From contig JBLZWL010000129.1 of NCBI GenBank assembly GCA_049194865.1, forward strand, positions 124,001-188,000: 64,000 bases of DNA. The letters are read 5' to 3'. The number at the start of each line of letters is the position of its first letter. Position 1 is the first letter of the stretch. The notes under the pieces were generated by a model. That model had not been told where the DNA came from. It saw nothing but the letters and a program-made list of their open reading frames with translations, and did not search any database. The position numbers were made by a program, and so were the translations under genes. The DNA comes from Myxococcus terminator_A (GTDB lineage: Bacteria; Myxococcota; Myxococcia; Myxococcales; Myxococcaceae). Shown here in pieces: positions 18,917 through 27,222 of this stretch.

Positions 18917-20410
18917 ATGGACTCGGCGCGGCTAGAGGACATGGACGCGGCGGCCCTCTTCCTGTCGGACCTGCGCAGCGTCTCCCTCTTCACCGATGTA
19001 GACCCCGAGGAGGCCGAGCGGCTGCGCGGCGAGTCCTCGTACATGGAGCTCCAGCCCCAGGAGTGGTTGGGCCGCGAGGGAGAGCCCGCCGCCTTCTTCC
19101 TCATCCTGGAGGGGGAGCTGCGCATCACCCGGACGATGGGCGGCGTGGAGATGCTGGTCGCGGTGTTCCGTGCCGGCGAGTTCTTCGGGGAGGTGCCGCT
19201 GCTGCTCGGCCAGCGCTTCCTCGCCAGCAGCCGCGCCATCTCGCGCTGCCGGCTGATGCGGCTCAGCCACCAGGCTTTCTGGCGGATGCTCGCGGAGTGC
19301 CCCACCGCGAACCGGGAGATTCTCCGGACGATGGCCGAGCGCATGAAGACGCTCCAGTCCATCTCGCTCCAGCAGGAGAAGCTGGCGTCGCTCGGGACGC
19401 TGGCGGCGGGGCTGGCCCATGAGCTGAACAACCCCGCCTCGGCGGTGATGCGCGGCGTGCGCGAACTGGGAGAACGGCTGGGTGAGCTGCCCTCGCTGGT
19501 GCTCTCCCTGGACTGCCGCACGCTGTCCGAGCCCCAGGTGCGAGCGCTGGAGTCTCGCGCCGCGCTGGAGCCCGTCGCCCGCAGTCCCCTGGACCGGGGC
19601 GACGCGGAGGACGCGCTGGCGCGGTGGCTGAGCGCGCGCGGCGTGGAGGACGCGTGGGTGCTGGCACCTGAGCTGGTGGAGGCGGGCCTGTCGCTCGAAC
19701 GACTGGAGCATGAGCTGGAGTCGCTCGATGGCGAGGTGCTGAAGGGCACGCTGCGCTGGGTGGCCGCATCGCGCGGAATCTCGGTGCTGCTCGACGAGGT
19801 GGGGCAGGCGGGTGGACGCATCGCCGCGCTGGTGAACGCGGCCCGCGCGTACACGTACCTGGATGAAGCGCCGCTGCAGCGCGTGGATGTGCACGACGGA
19901 CTGGAGAGCACCCTGGCCGTGCTGGCGCATCGGCTGCGCGGGGTGAAGGTGGAGCGGGACTACGACAGGCGCCTGCCGCCCATCACCGCCTATGGCACGG
20001 AGCTGAACCAGGTGTGGACCAGCCTCATCGAGAACGCGGCCGATGCCATCAAGCAGAACGGCGGGGGAACGCTGACGCTGCGCACGCACGGCGACGGGGA
20101 CCACGTGGTGGTGGAGGTGGTGGACGACGGGCCCGGCATCCCCGAGGACGTCCTGCCCCGCATCTTCGACCCGTTCTTCACCACCAAGGGCGTGGGCGAG
20201 GGCACGGGCCTGGGGCTGAGCGTCACCCACCGCGTCGTGTCCCTGCTGCACCGGGGCGAAGTGGCCGTCACCTCACGGCCGGGCGAGACGCGCTTCCGGG
20301 TCCGCCTGCCCCTGAAGCTCGACGGCGCCTTCATCCCCGAGCCCGCACGACCGCGCACGTCCGCCCCACCACGTCCAGCTCCGGAGGTCGAGGCGCTGCG
20401 CGGCGCATAG
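18917..20410 (+). CDS. Cyclic-nucleotide-binding sensor histidine kinase
   Basis: A 497-residue cytoplasmic kinase. The N-terminal cNMP-binding domain (about 18-135) shows LGREGEPAAFFLILEGEL and AGEFFGEVPLL. The H-box LAAGLAHELNNPASA carries His168, so it can autophosphorylate. A helical insert of about 120 residues, shared with its two sisters (DAEDALARWLSARGVEDAW), precedes the ATPase with N-box LIENAADAI, VDDGPGIPEDVLP and FFTTKGVGEGTGLGLS. The C-terminal 35 residues are Pro-rich. The ATG at 18917 is preceded by GGGAAGGAG. It is divergent from the His-less sister and convergent with the kinase at 20416. No receiver gene is adjacent except the receiver-flavoprotein at 21455, its likely target. 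Confidence 0.87.
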   Translation: MDSARLEDMDAAALFLSDLRSVSLFTDVDPEEAERLRGESSYMELQPQEWLGREGEPAAFFLILEGELRITRTMGGVEMLVAVFRAGEFFGEVPLLLGQRFLASSRAISRCRLMRLSHQAFWRMLAECPTANREILRTMAERMKTLQSISLQQEKLASLGTLAAGLAHELNNPASAVMRGVRELGERLGELPSLVLSLDCRTLSEPQVRALESRAALEPVARSPLDRGDAEDALARWLSARGVEDAWVLAPELVEAGLSLERLEHELESLDGEVLKGTLRWVAASRGISVLLDEVGQAGGRIAALVNAARAYTYLDEAPLQRVDVHDGLESTLAVLAHRLRGVKVERDYDRRLPPITAYGTELNQVWTSLIENAADAIKQNGGGTLTLRTHGDGDHVVVEVVDDGPGIPEDVLPRIFDPFFTTKGVGEGTGLGLSVTHRVVSLLHRGEVAVTSRPGETRFRVRLPLKLDGAFIPEPARPRTSAPPRPAPEVEALRGA

Positions 20411-20415
20411 CCGTG

Positions 20416-21453
20416 TCACCCCGGCCGAGGAGCCTCCAGCGGCAGCCTCACCTGGAAGGACGTGCGTCCGGGCTTCGACTCCACGCGCACGTCGCCGTGG
20501 TGCTTGTCCACGACGACGCGGCGGGTGATGTCCAGGCCGAGTCCGGTCCCATGGCCCATGGGCTTGGTGGTGAAGAAGGGCTCCCAGATGCGCGGCAGCA
20601 AATCGGGCGGGACGCCGGGCCCGTCGTCCACCACCTCCACGAGCAGGAAGTCGCCGTCCTTCGCGGTGCGCACGGTGAGGTGGCCCTTGCCGCCCATGGC
20701 GTCGATGGCGTTGTCGACGAGGTTGGTCCACACGTGGTTCAGCATGCCGGGCAGGGCCTGGACGCGCGGCAAGCCGCGGTCGTACTCGCGCTTCACCTCG
20801 ACGCCGTGCTTCAGCTTGTAGTTGAGCAAGAGCAGCGTGTTCTCCAGGCCCTCGTGCACGTCCACGGCCTCGGGCTGCTCCTTGCCCGCATGGGTGTACG
20901 ACTTCACCGCGCCCGCCAGCTCCGACAGGCGCGTGGTGCTCTGCTTCACCTCCGCGAGCAGCGCCCGCGTGCGCACCAGCGCCTCCAGCCACGCGAGCGA
21001 GTCCGGCAGCGCGTCGGCGGGGAGCGCCTGGGCAATCGCCTCCAGCTTCTCCTGGCCAATGGCCGCGTCCAGCAGCGTGGGGGCCAAATCCCACGCGTTC
21101 ACCACGCCGCGCGCATCCATCCACGTCGCGAGCGCGTCCTCCGCGTCACCGCGCGCCAGCGGGTCCATGTCCCGGGTGGCGCCCCGGCCCTGGCTCTGTC
21201 GGCAGGTGCGCAGGAGGAGCAGGCGCTGCGCCTCCGTCAGCTTCCAGCGCTCCAGCGCGAGGGACAAGTCTTCCTGCGCGTCCATGGCCAGGGTGAGCTG
21301 CTCGGTGGCGCGGCGGCCCGCGGAGGCGGGGTTGTTCATCTCGTGCGCGAGCCCCGCCGCATGACGCCCGAGCGCGGCCAGCTTCTCCTGGCGCAGCAGC
21401 GTGCCTTCCAGACATCGCAGCCGCTCCTGAGGCTCCTTCACGTCCGCGGACAC
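20416..21453 (-). CDS. Sensor-less histidine kinase coupled to the receiver-flavoprotein gene
   Basis: A 345-residue kinase without any recognisable input domain. A short coiled coil leads into the H-box GLAHEMNNPASA (His37). The same helical insert as in its sisters follows (DAEDALATWMDARGVVNAW), then HATPase_c with LVDNAIDAM, VDDGPGVPPDLLP and FFTTKPMGHGTGLGLD. The start was set at GTG 21453 because GAGGTG lies 7 bases upstream and overlaps the end of the flavoprotein gene (stop at 21455-21457). GTG 21465 is possible but lacks a ribosome site. Coupling to the receiver-containing gene makes this pair a probable two-component unit. Confidence 0.85.
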   Translation of the reverse strand: MSADVKEPQERLRCLEGTLLRQEKLAALGRHAAGLAHEMNNPASAGRRATEQLTLAMDAQEDLSLALERWKLTEAQRLLLLRTCRQSQGRGATRDMDPLARGDAEDALATWMDARGVVNAWDLAPTLLDAAIGQEKLEAIAQALPADALPDSLAWLEALVRTRALLAEVKQSTTRLSELAGAVKSYTHAGKEQPEAVDVHEGLENTLLLLNYKLKHGVEVKREYDRGLPRVQALPGMLNHVWTNLVDNAIDAMGGKGHLTVRTAKDGDFLLVEVVDDGPGVPPDLLPRIWEPFFTTKPMGHGTGLGLDITRRVVVDKHHGDVRVESKPGRTSFQVRLPLEAPRPG

Positions 21454-21454
21454 G

Positions 21455-23116
21455 TCACACCTCACTCAGGTATTGGTGGATGAAGGAGATGGCGATGGAG
21501 CCCTCGCCCACGCCGGACGCCACGCGCTTGATGGAGGCATGGCGCACGTCGCCCGCGGCGAAGATGCCCGGCACGCTCGTCTCCAGGAGGAACGGCGGCC
21601 GGTCCGGCTTCCAGCCCTTGGGGCGCTGGCCTCCGGGCATCAGGTCCGGTCCGGTGAGGACGTAGCCTCGCGCGTCCCGGGCCACCAGGCCGTCCAGCCA
21701 CTCCGTCCGGGGCACGGCGCCAATCATCACGAACATCGTGCTGGCGGGCACGGTGCGCTCGGGCTGTCCCCGCGTGGCCAGGGTGACGCGCTCCAGGTGG
21801 GCGGTGCCCTCCACGCGCGTCACCTCGGTGTCGAGCAGCACGGTGACGTTGGGCAGGGAGCGCACCTGCTCGACGAGGTAGTGGGACATGCCCCGCTCCA
21901 GCGAGTCGCCGCGCACCACCAGCGTCACCTGGCGGGCGAACTGCGCGAAGTAGAGCGCGGCCTGTCCCGCCGAGTTGGCGCCGCCGATGATGAAGACATC
22001 CTCTTCCTTGCAGGACACGGCCTCGGTGCGCGACGAGCCGTAATAGACGCCCGCGCCGGTGAGCGCCTCCATGCCGGGCGTCTCCAGCTTCTTCCATTGC
22101 ACGCCCATGGCGAGCAGCAGCGCGTGACAGCTCAGCTCCGTCCCGTCCGCCAGGGTGACGATGCGGTACGGGTCCTCCACGCGCAGGCCGCTCACCTCCT
22201 GGGGCGTGAGGATTTCCACCCCGAAGCGCGCTGCCTGCGCCACCGCGCGCCGCGCCAGGTCTCCACCGCTCAGGCCCGCGGGGAAGCCCAGGTAGTTCTC
22301 GATGCGCGAGCTGGTGCCCGCCTGTCCCCCTGGCGCGCTGCGCTCCACCATGACGGTGCTCAGGCCCTCGGACGCGCCGTACACGGCGGCGGCGAGCCCC
22401 GCGGGACCTCCGCCGATGATGACCAGGTCATAGAAGGGCTTGGTGGCGCGGACCTTCAAGCCGATGCGCTCGGCCACCTCCAGCGTCGAGGGGCCCATCA
22501 GCCGCGTGCCATCCGGGAAGAGGACCAGGGGCAGCTTCTCCACGGCCGCGCCGCCGGCCTGGGCGAGCAGGAGTCGGCCCTCGTCGCTGCCCTCCACGTC
22601 GAGCCATTGATAGGGCACCTGGTTGCTGCCCAGGAAGTCCCGCAGCGCGTGGGAGCGGGGCGCCCAGCGGTTGCCGAGCACGCGGATGCCCTCGAAGGTC
22701 GGCGGGTGGTGGGCCCACCATTCCTCCAGCAGGTCCGTCAGCACCGGATAGAGGCGCTCCTCGGGAGGCTCCCACGGCTTGAGCAGGTAGTGGTCCAGGT
22801 GCACTTCGTTGATGGCGTGGATGGCGGCCTGCGTGTCGGCGTAGGCGGTGAGCAGCACGCGCCGGGCCTCGTCGTAGAGCGTCTTGGCCTGCTCCAGGAA
22901 CTCCACGCCGGACATGCCCGGCATGCGCTGGTCGACGAGGAAGAGCGCCACCGGGTCTCCGCGCAGCCGCAGCTGCCGCACCGTCTCCAGCGCGGCCTCA
23001 CCCCGGTCGGCGCTCAGCACGCGGTACTCGCGGCCGTATTGCCGCCGCAGGTCACGCTCCACCGCGCGCAGCACTTCCGTGTCGTCGTCCACCGCGAGGA
23101 TGACGGGCTTGGCCAT
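21455..23116 (-). CDS. Receiver domain fused to a thioredoxin-reductase-like flavoprotein
   Basis: A 553-residue fusion in three parts. Residues 5-125 are a receiver (Asp10-Asp11, phospho-acceptor Asp62 in LVDQRMPGMSG, Lys113 in LLKPW). About 140-225 is a thioredoxin/glutaredoxin-like fold in which the CxxC position reads WAPRS. About 230-553 is an FAD/NAD(P) oxidoreductase with DLVIIGGGPAGLAAA, ERSAPGGQAGTSSRIENY, a second Rossmann motif IIGGANSAGQAAL and the C-terminal GIFAAGDVR FAD motif. The paired redox cysteines of true thioredoxin reductases are absent in both candidate places. Phosphorylation by the adjacent kinase may control electron transfer to an unknown acceptor. Fusions of this type occur widely. 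The ATG follows a GGGGGA-rich leader. Confidence 0.88.
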   Translation of the reverse strand: MAKPVILAVDDDTEVLRAVERDLRRQYGREYRVLSADRGEAALETVRQLRLRGDPVALFLVDQRMPGMSGVEFLEQAKTLYDEARRVLLTAYADTQAAIHAINEVHLDHYLLKPWEPPEERLYPVLTDLLEEWWAHHPPTFEGIRVLGNRWAPRSHALRDFLGSNQVPYQWLDVEGSDEGRLLLAQAGGAAVEKLPLVLFPDGTRLMGPSTLEVAERIGLKVRATKPFYDLVIIGGGPAGLAAAVYGASEGLSTVMVERSAPGGQAGTSSRIENYLGFPAGLSGGDLARRAVAQAARFGVEILTPQEVSGLRVEDPYRIVTLADGTELSCHALLLAMGVQWKKLETPGMEALTGAGVYYGSSRTEAVSCKEEDVFIIGGANSAGQAALYFAQFARQVTLVVRGDSLERGMSHYLVEQVRSLPNVTVLLDTEVTRVEGTAHLERVTLATRGQPERTVPASTMFVMIGAVPRTEWLDGLVARDARGYVLTGPDLMPGGQRPKGWKPDRPPFLLETSVPGIFAAGDVRHASIKRVASGVGEGSIAISFIHQYLSEV

Positions 23117-23233
23117 GCGGTTCGCTCCCCCTTGGGGGAGAACGCACCAGACGGGTCAAGTCCTCCAGGCGGACGGACGGGTCCTGGGTGGACTGCTCGG
23201 AGCCCTGGCGTCAGCGAGCGCCCGCGAGGCGGG

Positions 23234-25288
23234 CTACGGCGGGGGACAGAGCGGGGAGGCCTCGTCGTTGTGGCCCACGAAGCGCTCTTCCAGCGGGCCG
23301 GTGTGGACGGCCTCCGCCAGCGCGACGGCGTGACAGTTGGGCAGCTTCGGGTTGCTGTTGATGGAGAAGCTGCCCCGGACCACCTCCAACGAGTCGAGCT
23401 TGAGCTCGGCGAGGAGCGGATTTTTCCGAAGGGTCAGCGAGGCCATGGAGCGGATGTTGTGCAGCCCGTTCAGGCTGGCCAGCACGCGGTTCTCTTCTAC
23501 GTGCAAATGGCTCAGGGACTCCATCGTGGCGAAGGCGGACAAATCATTGAGCTGCGCGTTGCTGCTGATGAAGAGCCCTCCTTGCAGGGCTCGCAGGCGC
23601 TCCAGTCCCATGATTCTCCTCAGTGCCGAATTGCTGACGATGTTGAAGTCTCCGTCAACGGCGTCCAGTGACGGCAGGGGACCCAAGGACGCCAACTCCG
23701 CGTTGCCATCGATGAAGAGACCGCCCGTACTGACAAGGGCAGGGAGCGTGAGGCTCGTGAGTCCGTTGTTGTTCATCACGGAGAACCCCCGTCCGACGGA
23801 CACGAGTTCCGCCATCCCCATCATGTTCATCACCGAGCGATTGCTTTCGATGATGACGTCGTGGCCGACCGTCTGGAGCTTGCCCACGCCCAGGGAACTC
23901 AACGCGGGATTGTTGATGATTTCGAGGGAGCCGCTGACGTGGACGAGCCTGCTGAAGGACAGGTTGCCCAACGAGCCGTTGTCCTGGATGTGGAGGTCGC
24001 CCGCGAGGCTGTCCACGAAGTGGAAGGTGACCTGTTCTCGCAGGAGCGCGTTGCTCGTCAGCTTCAGGCTCCACCGAGGTGCGACGGAGGTCAGTCCCAC
24101 CAGGCTGGTCAACAGCGGGGATTTGTCCACCGTCAGGCTTCCTTCCACCCGAACCGGGAAGGAGGGGGGCTGGGTGCTGGAGCCGACCTTCGCGATGGCG
24201 AGGATGGCGTTGTCCGAGAACGTCAGGTCATCCCGGACGTAACGGAGGGCGGGCAGCTCCACCCGGTTGAGTTTCGGGTTGGCCACGACCTTCAGCGTGC
24301 CCTCCACGAACTCCAACCCAGGAAGGACCACTTCTCGGAGTTCGGGCGAGGAGATGATGAGCCCACCCCGGATGCGGGAGATGGCCTGCAGCGCCGCGAT
24401 GTCCGAGTCATCCCGCAGCTCGTAGATGCCCTCATACGTGGCGGCGGGCTGACAGAGGAGTGAGGTGCCGAGGACTTCGGCCCCCTGCAGCTCATTGTCC
24501 TGGTCCGTATCTCCGCCGGACGCGACGGTGATGCCACCGGAGAGACAGTTCACACCAGGGAGCTCCACCTGGTGACGCCACAGGATGGGCGCGTCCGGGT
24601 CGCAGAAGCGGCTCACGGCCCGGACCTCGCCATCGTCGAGCACTCCGTTGGCGTTCAAGTCCGCTCCGGACTCCACGGCGTAGACCGCCTGATTGCCGCA
24701 GTCGTCCTCCGCACGGATGCCCAGCAGCTCCACCCGAGAAAGCACGGGCGCGGGTTCATTGCAGCCGTACGCCTCCCGGGAGATTTCGGTGTCCTCCAGG
24801 ACGCCATTGCCGTTCGAGTCACTCCCCGCGTGGGTGACCTGGCCCCCCTTGGGACAGGCCTCGCTGGGAGCCACCGACCGCGTGCGCACCAGTACGCCCG
24901 GGAAGGCCGTGGCGCAGACGTACTCGGTGGCCGTCACCTCCTCGGTGTCGTCGAGCACGCCATCCAGGTCCGCGTCGATGCCCGTCTCCACCGCGCGTCC
25001 GCCGTGCTCGCACCGGACGCTCGCGGGCTCCTCCCGCGTGCGCTGCGCGGCGCGTGGGAGCGCCGTGGCGCAGAAGTACTCGATGCTGTCCGCCTCGTCG
25101 TCGGACAGCTGCCCATCGTCATTCTCATCCGAGCCCGCGAGCAGCGCCTCCCCGCCGTGCGCGCAGTGCTCTCCAGGGGGCACCGGCGCCCTGCGGGTGA
25201 GCGTCGCGTGAGGCTCGAGGAAGTCGTCGATGCGAATCGCATCGCAGCCTCCGAGTAGGAGCAGCGGCACGGCCCAGGTCCATCGCAT
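23234..25288 (-). CDS. Tandem surface lipoprotein C: EF-hand-like Cys repeats plus L-domain-like region
   Basis: A 684-residue lipoprotein and the last gene of the sigma/caspase operon. ATG 25288 was chosen over 25327 because a GGAG site precedes it and the signal then starts MRWTWAVPLLLLGGC. After the lipobox come five repeats of about 50 residues. Each has a leading Cys-x-x-Gly-Gly, a calcium-loop-like DxNxDGxLxxxE and a closing Cys (DUF7151-like). The last 400 residues are a leucine-rich, receptor-L-domain-like solenoid with recurrent N-P/N-A-x-L-x-x-L. The protein ends in a Cys-containing cap (NPKLPNC ... HNDEASPLC) shared with its two paralogues. It is probably anchored in the outer membrane. 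The ligand is unknown. Confidence 0.82.
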   Translation of the reverse strand: MRWTWAVPLLLLGGCDAIRIDDFLEPHATLTRRAPVPPGEHCAHGGEALLAGSDENDDGQLSDDEADSIEYFCATALPRAAQRTREEPASVRCEHGGRAVETGIDADLDGVLDDTEEVTATEYVCATAFPGVLVRTRSVAPSEACPKGGQVTHAGSDSNGNGVLEDTEISREAYGCNEPAPVLSRVELLGIRAEDDCGNQAVYAVESGADLNANGVLDDGEVRAVSRFCDPDAPILWRHQVELPGVNCLSGGITVASGGDTDQDNELQGAEVLGTSLLCQPAATYEGIYELRDDSDIAALQAISRIRGGLIISSPELREVVLPGLEFVEGTLKVVANPKLNRVELPALRYVRDDLTFSDNAILAIAKVGSSTQPPSFPVRVEGSLTVDKSPLLTSLVGLTSVAPRWSLKLTSNALLREQVTFHFVDSLAGDLHIQDNGSLGNLSFSRLVHVSGSLEIINNPALSSLGVGKLQTVGHDVIIESNRSVMNMMGMAELVSVGRGFSVMNNNGLTSLTLPALVSTGGLFIDGNAELASLGPLPSLDAVDGDFNIVSNSALRRIMGLERLRALQGGLFISSNAQLNDLSAFATMESLSHLHVEENRVLASLNGLHNIRSMASLTLRKNPLLAELKLDSLEVVRGSFSINSNPKLPNCHAVALAEAVHTGPLEERFVGHNDEASPLCPPP

Positions 25289-25323
25289 CGGAGTTGCTCC
25301 GCGCCGCTTCTCGGGGTGTGGCG

Positions 25324-27222
25324 TCATGGACAGGTGGCCTGGTCGTCGTTGCCCGCCACGAAGAGCAGGTGTGACGGACCCGTGTAGAACCGTGTCGCGA
25401 ACGCCTGGGCCTGGCAGGTGGGAAGCCGTGGGTTGCGCCGGAGGGCCAGATAGTCGGTCACCTGACGCACCTTGCCCAGCTCCAGTCGCGTCAGGTTGGC
25501 ATTGTCCTCCACGAACATCGAGCCGACGGTGCTCAGGCTCGACAAGTCCTCGAGGCCGAGCAGGGCATCGCAGTCCCGGACGGTGAGCCCCTTCAGTTGC
25601 TCCAGCTTCGACAGCCCATGCAGCGCAGTCAGCTTGGGGTTCCTGCTGAAGGTGAGATAGCCGCTGTTCACGAGCGCCGGCATGTTGCCCACCGTCGCCA
25701 GCCGCGCGTGGGAGTCCACGTGGAACTCCCCGTCCATGCTCTTGAGGAAGGGCATGCCCCCCAAGTACGTCATGGCGTCGTTGCGGTAGAAGTAGATGCC
25801 GCCTCCCACCTGCCAGAGGTTGTCCAGGCCCACGGAGGAGATCATCCGCTCGTTCTCTCGCACCACCAGCACGGTGGAGATGACCTGGAGCGAGAACAGC
25901 CCCTGGAGGCTGAGCAGAGACGCGTTGCCCTTCACCATCAGCTGCCCTCCGATGAACGTCAGCGCCGTCCCCGACAGCGAGAGGAGGCTGGCGTTGTCCT
26001 CGATGAGCACGTCTCCGCCCACGCTCACCAGGTTCGGCAGAGGCAGCATCTCCAGCGCGCCATTGCCGCGGATGTCCACCGTCCCATCGAGGAACTGGAT
26101 GGCGTCCAGCCCCTGGTAGGGCCGCTGCGTGAGGACGGCATTCTGAATCAGCCGGACGCCGCCGCGAGGGACCACGGTGCGCAGGCCGTCCAGGCTCGTC
26201 AGCCGGGCGTTGTCCTCCACGGTCAGGTCCGTGGACACCCAGAGCTTTTCGTCGTTCGCGCCTCCGACCTTCAGCGTCTCCAGCGCGTCGTTGCCGCGAA
26301 TCACCAGCCCCTGGCCGATGAAGCGCAACCCGGGCAGCTCCAGGCGCGTGAGGGAGGGGTTGCCCTCGATGACGACGGCGCCATCGACGACCTCCAGCGA
26401 GGGCAGTCGCATCTGGGCCATGGACGGACCGCCGCCCCGGAACTGGAGGGTGCCTCGGATGCGGCCGATGCCCTGGAGCACGGCGAGGTCCGTGTCGTCC
26501 TGGACCAGGAAGTCGCCCTCGAAGGTCTGCCTGTCCCGGCAGAGGGCGCTGGAGGCGAGGACCTCCGAGGCGTCCAGCTGCGTGTCGGCGTTCTGGTCCA
26601 CGCCCGCGAGGACGCGCGTGCCTCCCACCGCGCAGCGCGCGCCCGCCGGCTCCCAGTCCAGCTCCACCAGCAGCAGCGGCTCTGGTGCGCAGAGGGTGAG
26701 CGTGGTCCGCACCTCGTCATCGTCGAGGTTCTTGTCGCCGTTCTCGTCCGGCCCCGCGTCGACGAGGGTGAGCGTGGCGGGCTCGGGACAGGAGGGCAGG
26801 GGCGTGCCGGCGGCGCGCACCCGCGTGAGGATGGGCGCGTCGGTGACGGGCCAGCAGGAGTACACCTCGCGGTCGACCTCCTCCGCGTCCAGGAGGCCGT
26901 TGCCGTTCACATCGCGCCCGGCACGGGTGACCTGACCACCCCCCAGGCACCGCGTCCCGAAGGGCACCGGCTCCACGGTGACCAGCAGCTCGCCAGGGTC
27001 GAGGCAGTGGACCTCGGTGCTCGTCACCTCGTCCTCGTCGAGCACCTCGTTCCCGTTGGTGTCCGTGCCCACCGACACCACCTGTCCCCCGAGGGGACAG
27101 CGCTCACCCGGAGGTTCCGTGACGGAGTGCGAGAGCGGGGGGAACTGCTTCAGCAGCTCGCTCAAGCGCAGGGCTTCACAGCCCGTCACCCAGGGCAGCA
27201 GGGCCAGCCAGAACCATCTCAT
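25324..27222 (-). CDS. Tandem surface lipoprotein B: EF-hand-like Cys repeats plus L-domain-like region
   Basis: A 632-residue paralogue of its two neighbours. The signal peptide ends in the lipobox-like WVTGC at residue 15. Four Cys repeats with DxNxDGxLxxxE-type loops follow (for example GRDVNGNGLLDAEEVD); one loop is degenerate (GVDQNADTQLDASEV). A receptor-L/leucine-rich-like region fills the remainder and ends in the shared cap (NPRLPTC ... GNDDQATC). The ATG overlaps the upstream lipoprotein stop by four bases, so translation is coupled. Calcium binding is inferred from the loop pattern only. Confidence 0.82.
   Translation of the reverse strand: MRWFWLALLPWVTGCEALRLSELLKQFPPLSHSVTEPPGERCPLGGQVVSVGTDTNGNEVLDEDEVTSTEVHCLDPGELLVTVEPVPFGTRCLGGGQVTRAGRDVNGNGLLDAEEVDREVYSCWPVTDAPILTRVRAAGTPLPSCPEPATLTLVDAGPDENGDKNLDDDEVRTTLTLCAPEPLLLVELDWEPAGARCAVGGTRVLAGVDQNADTQLDASEVLASSALCRDRQTFEGDFLVQDDTDLAVLQGIGRIRGTLQFRGGGPSMAQMRLPSLEVVDGAVVIEGNPSLTRLELPGLRFIGQGLVIRGNDALETLKVGGANDEKLWVSTDLTVEDNARLTSLDGLRTVVPRGGVRLIQNAVLTQRPYQGLDAIQFLDGTVDIRGNGALEMLPLPNLVSVGGDVLIEDNASLLSLSGTALTFIGGQLMVKGNASLLSLQGLFSLQVISTVLVVRENERMISSVGLDNLWQVGGGIYFYRNDAMTYLGGMPFLKSMDGEFHVDSHARLATVGNMPALVNSGYLTFSRNPKLTALHGLSKLEQLKGLTVRDCDALLGLEDLSSLSTVGSMFVEDNANLTRLELGKVRQVTDYLALRRNPRLPTCQAQAFATRFYTGPSHLLFVAGNDDQATCP

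Noticed and set aside
17248..19911. Reverse open frame of 887 codons extending the His-less kinase across the divergent kinase
   Set aside because: The extension is low-complexity Ser/Arg text antisense to a well-defined kinase. The real start at 18636 has a ribosome site and begins the cNMP domain.
25289..25327. Longer N-terminus for lipoprotein C starting at 25327
   Set aside because: It would put 13 polar residues in front of a clean lipoprotein signal, whereas ATG 25288 has its own GGAG site.
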